Source: Chelativorans sp. AA-79 (lineage in GTDB: Bacteria > Pseudomonadota > Alphaproteobacteria > Rhizobiales > Rhizobiaceae). From it: a stretch of DNA of 64,000 nucleotides. Below the pieces are notes generated by a model. That model did not search any database and was not told the origin of the DNA. It saw only the letters and a program-made list of their open reading frames with translations. Shown one piece after another: positions 34,716 to 42,483 of the stretch (its first letter is position 1; each line of letters begins with the position of its first letter). A program made the translations under genes and the position numbers. The stretch is from positions 2,124,001 through 2,188,000 of the forward strand of contig NZ_CP120361.1 in assembly GCF_029457495.1 (NCBI RefSeq), in the 5' to 3' direction.

Positions 34716-35501
34716 TCAATCATCTCCATGCCCCGCCCTCAGGCCCTCGCGGACGCGATGGGCGATCTCCAGGAATTCCGGCGTGTCGCGGATGTCGAGC
34801 GGGCGCTCCTTCGGCAAAGTGGATTCGATCACATCCGTCACGCGACCCGGGCGGGGCGACATGACCACGATGCGTGTCGAGAGATAGACCGCCTCGGGAA
34901 TCGAGTGCGTGACGAAGCAGATCGTCTTGTTCGTGCGCGCCCATAGCTCCAGCAACTGCTCGTTCAAATGATCGCGCACGATTTCGTCCAGCGCGCCGAA
35001 GGGCTCGTCCATCAGGAGAAGGTCGGCGTCGAAGGAAAGCGCGCGGGCGATCGAGGCGCGCTGCTGCATGCCGCCCGAAAGCTGCCAGGGGAACTTGCGC
35101 TCGAAGCCGGCGAGGTTGACGAGGTCGAGCGTCCGCGCCACGCGCTCCTTCTGCTCGCCGGCGGAGTAGCCCATGATCTCCAGCGGCAGGGCGACGTTCT
35201 TCTCGATGGTGCGCCAGGGAAAGAGCCCCGCGGCCTGGAACACATAGCCATAGGTGCGCGCCTTGCGTGCTTCCTGCGGCGAAAGCCCGCCGACGCGAAT
35301 TTCGCCCGCCGTCGGCTGCTCCAGATCCGCGATGACGCGCAGGAAGGTCGTCTTGCCGCAGCCGGACGGGCCGATGAAGGAGACGAACTCGCCGCGGCCG
35401 ACGGTGAGATCCACATTGGACAGGGCCTGGACCGGCCCGTCGCCGGTCTCGAAGATGAGGCTCAGGTTGCGGGCCTCGACGATGTTCTGCGTTGGGTGCA
35501 C
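34716..35501 (-). CDS. ABC transporter ATP-binding protein (SsuB/TauB/ThiZ family)
   Basis: A 261-residue ATPase. Walker A GPSGCGKTT is near residue 43, the signature is LSGGMQQR, and Walker B LLLMDEPFGALD. This is the family used for nitrate, taurine and thiamine-precursor import. The start is GTG at 35501 with GGGGAAC upstream; there is no ATG in a suitable place. It lies 98 bases downstream of the amidase gene. Confidence 0.88.
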   Translation of the reverse strand: MHPTQNIVEARNLSLIFETGDGPVQALSNVDLTVGRGEFVSFIGPSGCGKTTFLRVIADLEQPTAGEIRVGGLSPQEARKARTYGYVFQAAGLFPWRTIEKNVALPLEIMGYSAGEQKERVARTLDLVNLAGFERKFPWQLSGGMQQRASIARALSFDADLLLMDEPFGALDEIVRDHLNEQLLELWARTNKTICFVTHSIPEAVYLSTRIVVMSPRPGRVTDVIESTLPKERPLDIRDTPEFLEIAHRVREGLRAGHGDD

Positions 35502-35599
35502 GCACGTTCCCCGAATTTGTTGTTCTTGTGCGTCTGAAGATCAAGGCTTTATGCCGGGATCGGTTCTCCTCGTCCACTCGTTGTCGGCTGCGCCGCAGC

Positions 35600-36850
35600 C
35601 TATTCCACGATTTCCGCCGTCTCCACCACGGCATGGAACAGCACGTCGGCGCCCGCCTGCGCCCATTCCCTGGTGATCTCCTCCGCCTCGTTGTGCGAGA
35701 GGCCGTCGACGCAAGGACACATGACCATCGCCGTGGGTGCGACGCGGTTGATCCAGCAGGCGTCGTGCCCCGCGCCGGAAACGATGTTGCGGTGCGTGTA
35801 GCCCAGCCGCTCGGCCGCGTCGCGGATCGCCTTCACGCAGGTCTCGTCGAAGGTGACCGGGTCGAAATGGCCGACCTGCTCCACCTCGCAATCGACGTCC
35901 ATCGCCTCGCAGATGGTCTGAATGCCCTCGCGGATCCGCGCGTCCATCGCATCCAGCACCTTCTTGTCCGGCGAGCGGATGTCGATGGTGAAGACCGTCC
36001 TGCCGGGGATGATGTTGCGCGAATTCGGGTAGACTTCCATGTGGCCGACGGCGCCCACCGCATGGGGCTGGTAGTCCATCGCCACCTCGTGCACGAGCTC
36101 GATCACGCGGGCCATGCCGAGGCCGGCATTGCGCCGCTTTGGCATGGGCGTGGAGCCGGTATGGCTCTCCTTGCCGTGAATGGTCACCTGCAGCCATTTC
36201 AGCCCCTGGCCGTGGGTGACGACGCCGATATCGACGCCCTCGTCCTCGAGGATCGGGCCCTGCTCGATATGCAGTTCGAAGAAGGCCTTCATCTTGCGCT
36301 CGCCGACCGGCTCCTCGCCTTTCCAGCCGATGCGCGCCAGCTCGTCGCCGAAGCGCTTTCCTTCCCGGTCCGTCCGGTCGTAGGCCCATTCCAGCTCGTG
36401 CACCCCGGCGAAGACGCCGGAGGCGAGCATGGCCGGCGCGAAGCGCGTGCCCTCCTCGTTGGTCCAGTTGGTGACGACGATCGGGTGCTTCGTCCTGATG
36501 CCGAGATCGTTCAGCGTGCGCACGACCTCCAGCCCACCGAGCACGCCCAGCACGCCGTCATAGCGGCCGCCCGTCGGTTGGGTGTCGAGATGGGAGCCGA
36601 CATAGACGGGCAGGGCGTCGGGATCGGTTCCCGGACGCAGCGCGAACATGGTGCCCATGGCGTCGACCGAGACGGTCATGCCCGCCTCCTCGCACCATTT
36701 CTTGAAGAGATGACGGCCTTCGCCGTCCTCGTCCGTCAGCGTCTGGCGGTTGTTGCCGCCCGCCACGCCGGGCCCGATCTCCGCCATCTCGTGAATGGAC
36801 TCCCACAATCGGTCCGCATTGATTCTCAGGTTTTCGCCGGGTGCTGCCAT
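35600..36850 (-). CDS. Zn-dependent M20 amidase, probable N-carbamoyl-beta-alanine amidase (beta-ureidopropionase)
   Basis: A 416-residue metallo-amidase of the allantoate/N-carbamoyl-amino-acid hydrolase family (HyuC/PydC). Metal-site motifs: VGSHLDTQPTGGRYDG, TNEEGTRFAP, HIEQGP, and the C-terminal SHNEAEE. It would release beta-alanine, CO2 and ammonia from N-carbamoyl-beta-alanine, the third step of reductive uracil breakdown. The family also acts on allantoate or L-carbamoyl acids. The aminotransferase next door and the RutR site favour the pyrimidine role. The ATG at 36850 has AGGGGAAC upstream. Confidence 0.82.
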   Translation of the reverse strand: MAAPGENLRINADRLWESIHEMAEIGPGVAGGNNRQTLTDEDGEGRHLFKKWCEEAGMTVSVDAMGTMFALRPGTDPDALPVYVGSHLDTQPTGGRYDGVLGVLGGLEVVRTLNDLGIRTKHPIVVTNWTNEEGTRFAPAMLASGVFAGVHELEWAYDRTDREGKRFGDELARIGWKGEEPVGERKMKAFFELHIEQGPILEDEGVDIGVVTHGQGLKWLQVTIHGKESHTGSTPMPKRRNAGLGMARVIELVHEVAMDYQPHAVGAVGHMEVYPNSRNIIPGRTVFTIDIRSPDKKVLDAMDARIREGIQTICEAMDVDCEVEQVGHFDPVTFDETCVKAIRDAAERLGYTHRNIVSGAGHDACWINRVAPTAMVMCPCVDGLSHNEAEEITREWAQAGADVLFHAVVETAEIVE

Positions 36851-36885
36851 CTGTTCCCCTTGTGGTCTTCTTATGGCTCGGTGCG

Positions 36886-36914
36886 AAAAAGGCCGGCCCC
36901 GAGGGGCCGGCCTT
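36886..36914 (-). terminator. strong terminator between aminotransferase and amidase genes
   Basis: AAGGCCGGCCCC (36889-36900) pairs with GGGGCCGGCCTT (36903-36914). On the minus strand the stem is followed by TTTTT. It stands just after the aminotransferase stop, 36 bases before the amidase ATG. Confidence 0.8.
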
Positions 36915-36924
36915 CCTTGATGTG

Positions 36925-38253
36925 TCAATCGATCGTGTTCAGCACATCCCGCAGGTGGTCGACAATCTCGTCGATCTGCCCCTTGGTGATGATGAGCGGC
37001 GGCGAGAGCGCGATGATGTCGCCCGTGGTGCGCATGAGCAGGCCCTTCTCGAACGCGTTCAGGAAGGCGGAGAAGGCGCGCTTGGTGGGCTGGCCGGGGA
37101 TAGGCTCCAGCTCGATTGCGCCGACGAGACCGATATTGCGGATGTCGATCACGTGCGGCGCATCCTTGAGCGAGTGCAGCGCGTCTTCCCAATGTTGCCC
37201 GATCTCCTCGCCGCGCGTGAGGAGACCTTCCTCCCTGTAGGTCTCCAGCGTGGCGATGCCGGCCGCACAGGCGATCGGGTTGCCCGAATAGGTGTAGCCG
37301 TGGAAGAACTCGATCATGTGCTCGGGGCCGTTCATGAAGGCGTCGTGGATATCCTTCTTCACGAACACCGCGCCCATGGGGATCACGCCGTTGGTGACGC
37401 CCTTGGCCGTCGTCATGATATCCGGCACCACGCCGAAATAGTCAGCGGCAAACGGCGTGCCCAGGCGGCCGAATCCGGTGATCACCTCGTCGAAGATCAA
37501 CAGGATGCCGTGCTTGTCGCAGATCTCGCGCAGCCGCTTGAGATACCCCTTCGGCGGGATCAGCACGCCCGCCGAGCCCGCCACCGGCTCGACGATCACG
37601 GCGGCGATGGTGGAGGCGTCGTGGAGGGCGACGATCCGCTCCAACTCGTTGGCAAGCTCCACCCCGTGCTCCGGCTCGCCGCGGGAGAAGGCGTTCCTGT
37701 CGAGCATATGCGTGTGCGGCAGATGGTCGACGCCCGCAAGCAGCGTGCCGAACATTTTTCTGTTGTTGACGATGCCGCCCACGGAAATGCCGCCGAAATT
37801 CACACCGTGATAGCCCCGCTCGCGGCCGATGAGGCGCGTGCGGGCGCCGTCGCCCTTCGCGCGGTGATAGGCGAGCGCGATCTTCAGCGCCGTCTCCACC
37901 GATTCAGAGCCCGAATTGGTGAAGAAGACGTGGTCCATGCCCGCAGGCGCGACATCGACCAGACGGCTTGCGAATTCGAAAGCGAGGGGATGGCCCATCT
38001 GGAAGGCCGGCGCATAGTCGAGCTCGCCGGCCTGATGGCGGATGGCCTCGGTGATCTGCGGCCGGCAGTGGCCGGCATTCACGCACCACAGCCCGGCGGT
38101 GCCGTCGAGCAGCTTGCGGCCGTCGTCGGTCGTGTATTGCATGTCCTTCGCCGAGACGAGCATGCGCGGCGCCTGCTTGAACTGCCGGTTCGCCGTGAAA
38201 GGCATCCAGAATGCACTGAGATCGTTCGGCCTCTTATTGGCTCGCTCGAGCAT
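36925..38253 (-). CDS. class III omega-aminotransferase, probable beta-alanine:pyruvate transaminase
   Basis: A 442-residue PLP enzyme. PLP-site features: FTNSGSESVETALKIA, GYHGVNFGGISVGG, FDEVITGFGRLGTPF (the Asp that holds the pyridine N) and TTAKGVTNGVIPMG with the Schiff-base Lys. Length and motifs fit beta-alanine:pyruvate or related omega-amino acid transaminases. It would convert beta-alanine (or beta-aminoisobutyrate) to malonate semialdehyde. I chose the ATG at 38253 for AAGGAGG seven bases upstream. A GTG one codon earlier is possible. Confidence 0.87.
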   Translation of the reverse strand: MLERANKRPNDLSAFWMPFTANRQFKQAPRMLVSAKDMQYTTDDGRKLLDGTAGLWCVNAGHCRPQITEAIRHQAGELDYAPAFQMGHPLAFEFASRLVDVAPAGMDHVFFTNSGSESVETALKIALAYHRAKGDGARTRLIGRERGYHGVNFGGISVGGIVNNRKMFGTLLAGVDHLPHTHMLDRNAFSRGEPEHGVELANELERIVALHDASTIAAVIVEPVAGSAGVLIPPKGYLKRLREICDKHGILLIFDEVITGFGRLGTPFAADYFGVVPDIMTTAKGVTNGVIPMGAVFVKKDIHDAFMNGPEHMIEFFHGYTYSGNPIACAAGIATLETYREEGLLTRGEEIGQHWEDALHSLKDAPHVIDIRNIGLVGAIELEPIPGQPTKRAFSAFLNAFEKGLLMRTTGDIIALSPPLIITKGQIDEIVDHLRDVLNTID

Positions 38254-38325
38254 CACCAAGCCTCCTTCTTTCCTTTGTTGTCCCGGTCAAGCTTGGTACT
38301 CCGCCCCGAATATGATACTCAATTT

Positions 38326-38341
38326 TTGACCGTTTGGACAA
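38326..38341. promoter_or_regulatory. RutR-type operator between the aminotransferase and rutR
   Basis: TTGACCGTTTGGACAA matches 12 of the 14 defined positions of the RutR consensus and shares TTGACCG with the site before preT. It lies 72 bases before the aminotransferase start and about 140 bases before rutR, so it can control both. Confidence 0.7.
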
Positions 38342-38483
38342 ACGTTAACATCGCGATTGGGGTGGTCAAGGGCATTGTAGGGATTTGCGCTTGCGCCCGC
38401 GCGCACCAGTCCGTCAGATACGCTGGGCCAGTCTGGAGGGCGGGGGGACGTGGGAAGAAGAGTGCCCGAGGGCGGACGACGAG

Positions 38484-39098
38484 ATGGATGAAATCGCGAG
38501 GCCGCGGCGCACGCGCATTCAGCGCGAGAAACGCGAACTGATCCTCGAAGCGGCGCTCGAGGTGTTCTCGCAGCACGGCTTCCGCGGCTCGACCATCGAC
38601 CAGATCGCGGAGGCCGCCGGCATGTCGAAGCCGAACCTGCTCTATTATTTCAGGGGCAAGGAGGCGATGTTCGTCACGCTGATCGACCGGCTCATGGAGG
38701 CGTGGCTGGCGCCGCTGCGCGAGATGGATGCGGACGGCGACCCGGTCCGGGAAATAAGATCTTATATAAGACGTAAGATGGAAATGGCGCGCGACTTCCC
38801 GCGCGAAAGCCGGCTCTTCGCCAACGAGATCCTGCAGGGCGCCCCCCGCATCATGCCGCTGCTCGAAGGAGAGCTGAAGGATCTCGTCGACGAGAAGGCG
38901 AAGATCATCAAGGAATGGATGCGGCAGGGCCGGCTGAAGAAGGGCGACCCTCACCACCTCATCTTCGCCATCTGGGCCACCACCCAGCACTATGCCGATT
39001 TCGACGTGCAGGTGCGCGCCGTGCTAGGGCCGGACCGGGGCGGGGAAGGGCGGTTCGAGGACGCGGCGCGGTTTCTGGAGGGGCTGTTCCTGGGGTGA
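38484..39098 (+). CDS. rutR: TetR family regulator RutR (pyrimidine sensor)
   Basis: A 204-residue repressor, collinear with E. coli RutR (about 212). The HTH has GFRGSTIDQIAEAAGMSKPNLLYYF. The C-terminal ligand domain keeps WLAPLREM, ASRLF-type FANEILQGAP, and DPHHLIFAIWATTQHYADFDVQVRAV, all close to E. coli RutR. It should bind uracil or thymine and release DNA. I chose the ATG at 38484. The upstream frame up to 38385 shows no homology. It is divergent from the aminotransferase. Confidence 0.88.
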   Translation: MDEIARPRRTRIQREKRELILEAALEVFSQHGFRGSTIDQIAEAAGMSKPNLLYYFRGKEAMFVTLIDRLMEAWLAPLREMDADGDPVREIRSYIRRKMEMARDFPRESRLFANEILQGAPRIMPLLEGELKDLVDEKAKIIKEWMRQGRLKKGDPHHLIFAIWATTQHYADFDVQVRAVLGPDRGGEGRFEDAARFLEGLFLG

Positions 39099-39286
39099 GG
39101 AGCTTTGGTCTGCGCGTCCGCTGTGGGGTGGTTTCCGGACCGGCAACTTTGGGCTGGCAACATTATCATGCGGCCTTTCGATGCCGTAGCAAATTAGGAG
39201 ATAGGACTGATTTTGGCGACGGGGTTCGCAGTCAAAGAACTGGGCCCGACGGGCGGCCGATCTTGGCAGATGCGCGACAACGCGGC

Positions 39287-39868
39287 TTACCGCGATGAAC
39301 GCTCGCCAATGCCTTCAACAACGATACGGATAAGGCGTCTGATTTCGTCCTCTGTGAAGTGCCGTCCGGCGAGGATCGAAAGCATCGCCTGCCCGTAAAC
39401 TCCAAGTAGAATCAGCGCCATGAAATTGGGGTCATCATCCTTGCGAATGACACCCTGCCTCTGGCCGAGCACCAGAATGTCCCTGACAAGTCGCTGGAAT
39501 GACGGTCGGTCGGAAGGTGGCTCAAGGGATGGTCTTTCGGCCGGGGCGAGGGCCAGCTTTGCAAGCGAGGGATTCGCCAGACACCAACACGCGCTGTCGA
39601 GAAAGACGCCTTCAAGCAAAGGAAATACGTCTTCTCCGGCCTTCATTCGGTCGCGGTAGGGCGCGTCATTGGCTTCCACGCGGGCTATGAGCTGCGAGGC
39701 GATTTCGTATTTCGAGGCGAACAGGTTGTAGACCGTCTTGCGGGTCAGCCCCGCCCGGTTCGCGATTTCCTCAACGGAGGTAGCAGCAAACCCCATCTCC
39801 CGAAACGCCGCGTCGGCAGCATTGAGGATGAGGACTCGGGATCGTTCAGTTCGCTTTGGGATTGCCAT
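39287..39868 (-). CDS. TetR family transcriptional regulator
   Basis: A 193-residue regulator. The HTH is GFAATSVEEIANRAGLTRKTVYNLF, followed by a variable ligand domain. Codon use is less GC-rich than in the flanking genes. I chose the ATG at 39868. The frame upstream of it crosses the divergent promoter. It probably represses itself and the divergent DUF4336-like gene through the repeats at 39870-39903. The ligand is unknown. Confidence 0.85.
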   Translation of the reverse strand: MAIPKRTERSRVLILNAADAAFREMGFAATSVEEIANRAGLTRKTVYNLFASKYEIASQLIARVEANDAPYRDRMKAGEDVFPLLEGVFLDSACWCLANPSLAKLALAPAERPSLEPPSDRPSFQRLVRDILVLGQRQGVIRKDDDPNFMALILLGVYGQAMLSILAGRHFTEDEIRRLIRIVVEGIGERSSR

Positions 39869-39869
39869 A

Positions 39870-39903
39870 TTTACACGATGGTATAAATTTACACACATGT
39901 AAA
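39870..39903. promoter_or_regulatory. two adjoining TTTACA-type inverted repeats in the divergent promoter
   Basis: TTTACACACATGTAAA (39888-39903) is an inverted repeat TTTACA-N4-TGTAAA. The adjoining TTTACACGATGGTATAAA (39870-39887) is an imperfect copy. They lie between the TetR start at 39868 and the DUF4336-like start, as expected of operators for this TetR protein. Confidence 0.6.
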
Positions 39904-39922
39904 CATTAATGGAGTGACCGTC

Positions 39923-40615
39923 GTGTTGAAAGAGTTTGGACCGAATATCTGGATTGCGGAGGGGCCAACGGTCACCGCGGCGGCCGGATTTCACTATCCC
40001 ACGCGCATGGCCGTCATCAGGTTGACCAATGGCGATGTAGTTGTTTGGTCGCCAACGGCCCTTACGGACGATTTGCGCAGCGAGGTGGAGACGTTGGGCG
40101 CGGTGCGCTATCTAATCCCTCCCAACTCCCTCCACCACGCATTTCTTGGCGAATGGCAGCGGGCATATCCTGACGCCAAGATCTATGCGCCGCCCGGCCT
40201 GCGGGAGAAGCGCAAGGACATCAGATTTGATGGCGATATTAGCGATGGTCCTATCGCAGCATGGGCGGGAGAGATCGACCTGGCGATCATGTGGGGCAAT
40301 CGGATCACAACGGAGGTTGTCTTCTTTCACCGTGAGAGCGGAACCGCGATCTTCACCGATCTGATTCAGCAGTTTCCGCGCGGATGGTTCAGGGGCTGGC
40401 GGGCGCTCGTTGCCCGGCTAGACCTGATGGTGGCGTCCGAACCTTCGGTGCCTCGAAAGTTTCGGGTCGCATTCACCGACCGACGCGCCGCGCGCGAATC
40501 TCTCCAGCGTATTCTGACGTGGCCCACGGACAAGGTGGTTATAGCCCACGGCCCGCTGATCTCCAATGACGGGCAAGCGTTCCTGCGCCGGGCGTTTCGC
40601 TGGCTGGCTGACTAG
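39923..40615 (+). CDS. DUF4336-like protein (metallo-hydrolase-related)
   Basis: A 230-residue protein that I place in the DUF4336 family, distant relatives of the metallo-beta-lactamase fold. FGPNIWIAEGPTVTAAAGF opens the domain, and YLIPPNSLHHAFLGEW corresponds to the metal-binding loop. A second conserved region is KVVIAHGPLI. The start is uncertain: GTG at 39923 fits GGAG eight bases before it, and a GTG at 39914 is also possible. It is divergent from the TetR gene and likely its target. No reaction is known to me. Confidence 0.68.
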   Translation: MLKEFGPNIWIAEGPTVTAAAGFHYPTRMAVIRLTNGDVVVWSPTALTDDLRSEVETLGAVRYLIPPNSLHHAFLGEWQRAYPDAKIYAPPGLREKRKDIRFDGDISDGPIAAWAGEIDLAIMWGNRITTEVVFFHRESGTAIFTDLIQQFPRGWFRGWRALVARLDLMVASEPSVPRKFRVAFTDRRAARESLQRILTWPTDKVVIAHGPLISNDGQAFLRRAFRWLAD

Positions 40616-40834
40616 CTACCAATAGATTCCGCCACCTGCCGCGAATTCCCTAACCTGCAACACGCTCAATTTGTTGCTCTATGTCCGCTTTTGATGCAGC
40701 TACCAAGCCCGCGATCGGCCGCAAGGGGGTCGACACTTGCCTGGCAGGAACGGGGTGGAAAGCGGCTGGCAGGCTTTAGCACGAATCGAGAAAAGCAGTC
40801 GTCGCATTGCGGCTATGCAAAAGTCGACCAGATA

Positions 40835-40854
40835 AGTTTCCTGAATCGGAAACT
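40835..40854. promoter_or_regulatory. upstream operator AGTTTCC-N6-GGAAACT
   Basis: AGTTTCCTGAATCGGAAACT is a 7-base inverted repeat around six bases. It lies just before the -35 at 40859 and shares its core with the larger palindrome at 40881. Confidence 0.6.
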
Positions 40855-40858
40855 GTTA

Positions 40859-40887
40859 TTGACTCGCCTGAAGCAGTGATCTATTAG
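40859..40887 (+). promoter_or_regulatory. sigma-70-type promoter of the GST-arsR-SRPBCC operon
   Basis: TTGACT (40859-40864) and TATTAG (40882-40887) stand exactly 17 bases apart. The predicted start is about 25 bases before the GST ATG. The -10 lies inside the palindrome at 40881-40910. The rest of the 303-base gap 40616-40834 holds nothing I recognise; a 62-codon frame there lacks family resemblance. Confidence 0.65.
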
Positions 40888-40910
40888 TTTCCACAATTGG
40901 AAACTAATAG
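40881..40910. promoter_or_regulatory. 30-bp palindromic operator with perfect 12-bp arms
   Basis: CTATTAGTTTCC (40881-40892) and GGAAACTAATAG (40899-40910) are exact reverse complements around ACAATT. It overlaps the -10 and the likely transcript start of the GST operon. Confidence 0.75.
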
Positions 40911-40918
40911 GCGCAGCA

Positions 40919-41605
40919 ATGGCTCTCACACTCTACCTCCACCCCCTCGCTTCTTTCTGTCATAAGGTCCTTATCGGCCTCTATGAGAACGGCACGGCGT
41001 TTGAACCCAGTTTCGTCGACTTTTCGAATCCCAGGTCCGCTGCCGCTCATATCGAGCGCTGGCCGGTGGGCAAGGTTCCGGTTCTGCATGACAGCGCCCG
41101 CAATAGAGTGGTCGCCGAAACCAGCATCATGATAGAGTATCTGCAGCAGCACTATCCCGGTCCGGTCCAGTTGATCCCGCGCGAGCCCGAGGAGCAGCTC
41201 GATGTGCGCCTTTGGGATCGCTTTTTCGATCTCTATGTCAGTGTGCCCATGCAGAAGATCGTGGGTGACCGCATTCGTCCCGAAGGCGCCACCGACCCCT
41301 ACGGCGTTGCGGAAGCACATGCGACATTGGAGACGGCCTATGACATGATCGAGAGGCAGCTCGATGGACGCAGCTGGGTCACAGGGGAGACTTTTACCAT
41401 GGCAGATTGTTCGGCGCTGCCAGCGCTATTCTTCGGGTCCATCGTTCATCCGCTTGGCGAAGGCAGGCCGCAGTCTAGAGACTATTTCGAGCGCCTGCTG
41501 GGGCGGCCATCGGTGCAGCGCGTGCTCGCCGAGGCGCAGCCTTGCTTCAAGTTTTTTCCGTATCGCGACGCCATGCCGCCACGCTTTCTGGAGCCTGTGA
41601 CATGA
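40919..41605 (+). CDS. glutathione S-transferase family protein
   Basis: A 228-residue GST. The N-terminal domain has HPLASFCHKVLIGLYENG, the cis-Pro loop GKVPVLHD and AETSIMIEYLQQH. The C-terminal helical domain runs from about 90. The Cys in SFCHK is in the catalytic position. It is first in a tight operon with an ArsR regulator and an SRPBCC protein. The ribosome site is weak because the palindrome ends eight bases before the ATG. Confidence 0.87.
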   Translation: MALTLYLHPLASFCHKVLIGLYENGTAFEPSFVDFSNPRSAAAHIERWPVGKVPVLHDSARNRVVAETSIMIEYLQQHYPGPVQLIPREPEEQLDVRLWDRFFDLYVSVPMQKIVGDRIRPEGATDPYGVAEAHATLETAYDMIERQLDGRSWVTGETFTMADCSALPALFFGSIVHPLGEGRPQSRDYFERLLGRPSVQRVLAEAQPCFKFFPYRDAMPPRFLEPVT

Positions 41606-41940
41606 CCAGAACGGAACCCGTCGATCTTTATTTCCAGGCCATGGCGGACCCTTACCGGCGTGGCTTCGTCGAGCGGCTCTCCAAGGGCCCCGCCTCGGTG
41701 AAGGAGTTGGCGGCCCCGGCAGACGTTCAGCTGCCGGCCGTGCTCAAGCACCTTCGTGTGCTCGAGGAGGGGGGCATCATCGTGAGCGAAAAAGTTGGCC
41801 GCGTGCGCACCTATCGCATTCGGCCCGATGCCTTCAATGCCGTGAACACCTGGATAGAGCAGCGCCAGCACGACATGAATGCCGCCTTCGACAGGTTGGC
41901 GGCCGCTATGGCCGAAGTGCCCGAAGAGAAGGATCACTGA
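41602..41940 (+). CDS. ArsR family transcriptional regulator
   Basis: A 112-residue winged-helix repressor (QAMADPYRRGFVERLSKGPASVKEL, LPAVLKHLRVLEEGGIIVSEKVGRVRTYRI). The metal-binding CxC of classic ArsR is missing, so it belongs to the group paired with SRPBCC proteins. ATGA overlap with the GST gene, TGATG overlap with the next gene. It is the most likely binder of the GTTTCC/GGAAAC palindromes upstream. Confidence 0.88.
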   Translation: MTRTEPVDLYFQAMADPYRRGFVERLSKGPASVKELAAPADVQLPAVLKHLRVLEEGGIIVSEKVGRVRTYRIRPDAFNAVNTWIEQRQHDMNAAFDRLAAAMAEVPEEKDH

Positions 41941-42413
41941 TGGGTACCAATGTCGACCACCGCAGCTTCGTCATCGAACGTGAGTTGCCGGGCAGCCCTG
42001 CGCACGCCTTTCGCTTCTGGTCGGACCACCAGCTCAAGCGCCGCTGGAACAGCTGCCATCCGGACTGGACGGTCATCCAGGATCGCTTCGACTTCCGCGT
42101 CGATGGCCATGAGAGCATGGTCTGGCGAATGCCAGACGGCACCGAGCAGGCTCTGCTGGCGCACTTCCTCGAAGTTCACCCCCGCCAACGCATCGTCTAT
42201 GCCTACACAATGCGGACCGACGGCGCCCCCATTTCGTCCTCGCTCGTCACTGTCGAGTTCGAAGGCCGGGACGGCAAAACCGCGATGACATTTACCGAAC
42301 AAGCTGTCTTCGCAAACCCGGCTGACGGAGATGTCCGGGAGAACGGCACGGGCATCGGCTTTTCCAGACTCGAGGAAGTGATGATGAATTTCGTGGAAGA
42401 CACAGGCCGGTAG
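41940..42413 (+). CDS. SRPBCC (AHSA1-like) domain protein
   Basis: A 157-residue Bet v 1-like fold protein with a deep hydrophobic pocket. FVIERELPGSPAHAFRFWSD and the C-terminal GFSRLEEVMMNFVED are typical of the Aha1/CalC group. Such proteins often lie beside ArsR repressors and may bind a small hydrophobic ligand. Its start overlaps the arsR stop (TGATG). Confidence 0.85.
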   Translation: MGTNVDHRSFVIERELPGSPAHAFRFWSDHQLKRRWNSCHPDWTVIQDRFDFRVDGHESMVWRMPDGTEQALLAHFLEVHPRQRIVYAYTMRTDGAPISSSLVTVEFEGRDGKTAMTFTEQAVFANPADGDVRENGTGIGFSRLEEVMMNFVEDTGR

Positions 42414-42483
42414 GACAGTCGGCTTTCAAGAGATCATCGGCTCGCGTCAAATGTCCAGAATGCGGCGATAGCTACCGCCAGGC

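Noticed and set aside
36889..36914. Reading the GGCCGGCCCC hairpin as a member of the interspersed repeat families
   Set aside because: It is short, has a T-run in the right orientation right after a stop codon, and shares no core with families A-C; a terminator explains it.
40691..40879. 62-codon frame upstream of the GST-arsR operon
   Set aside because: No ribosome site, no conserved look, and it runs through the operator region; treated as intergenic.
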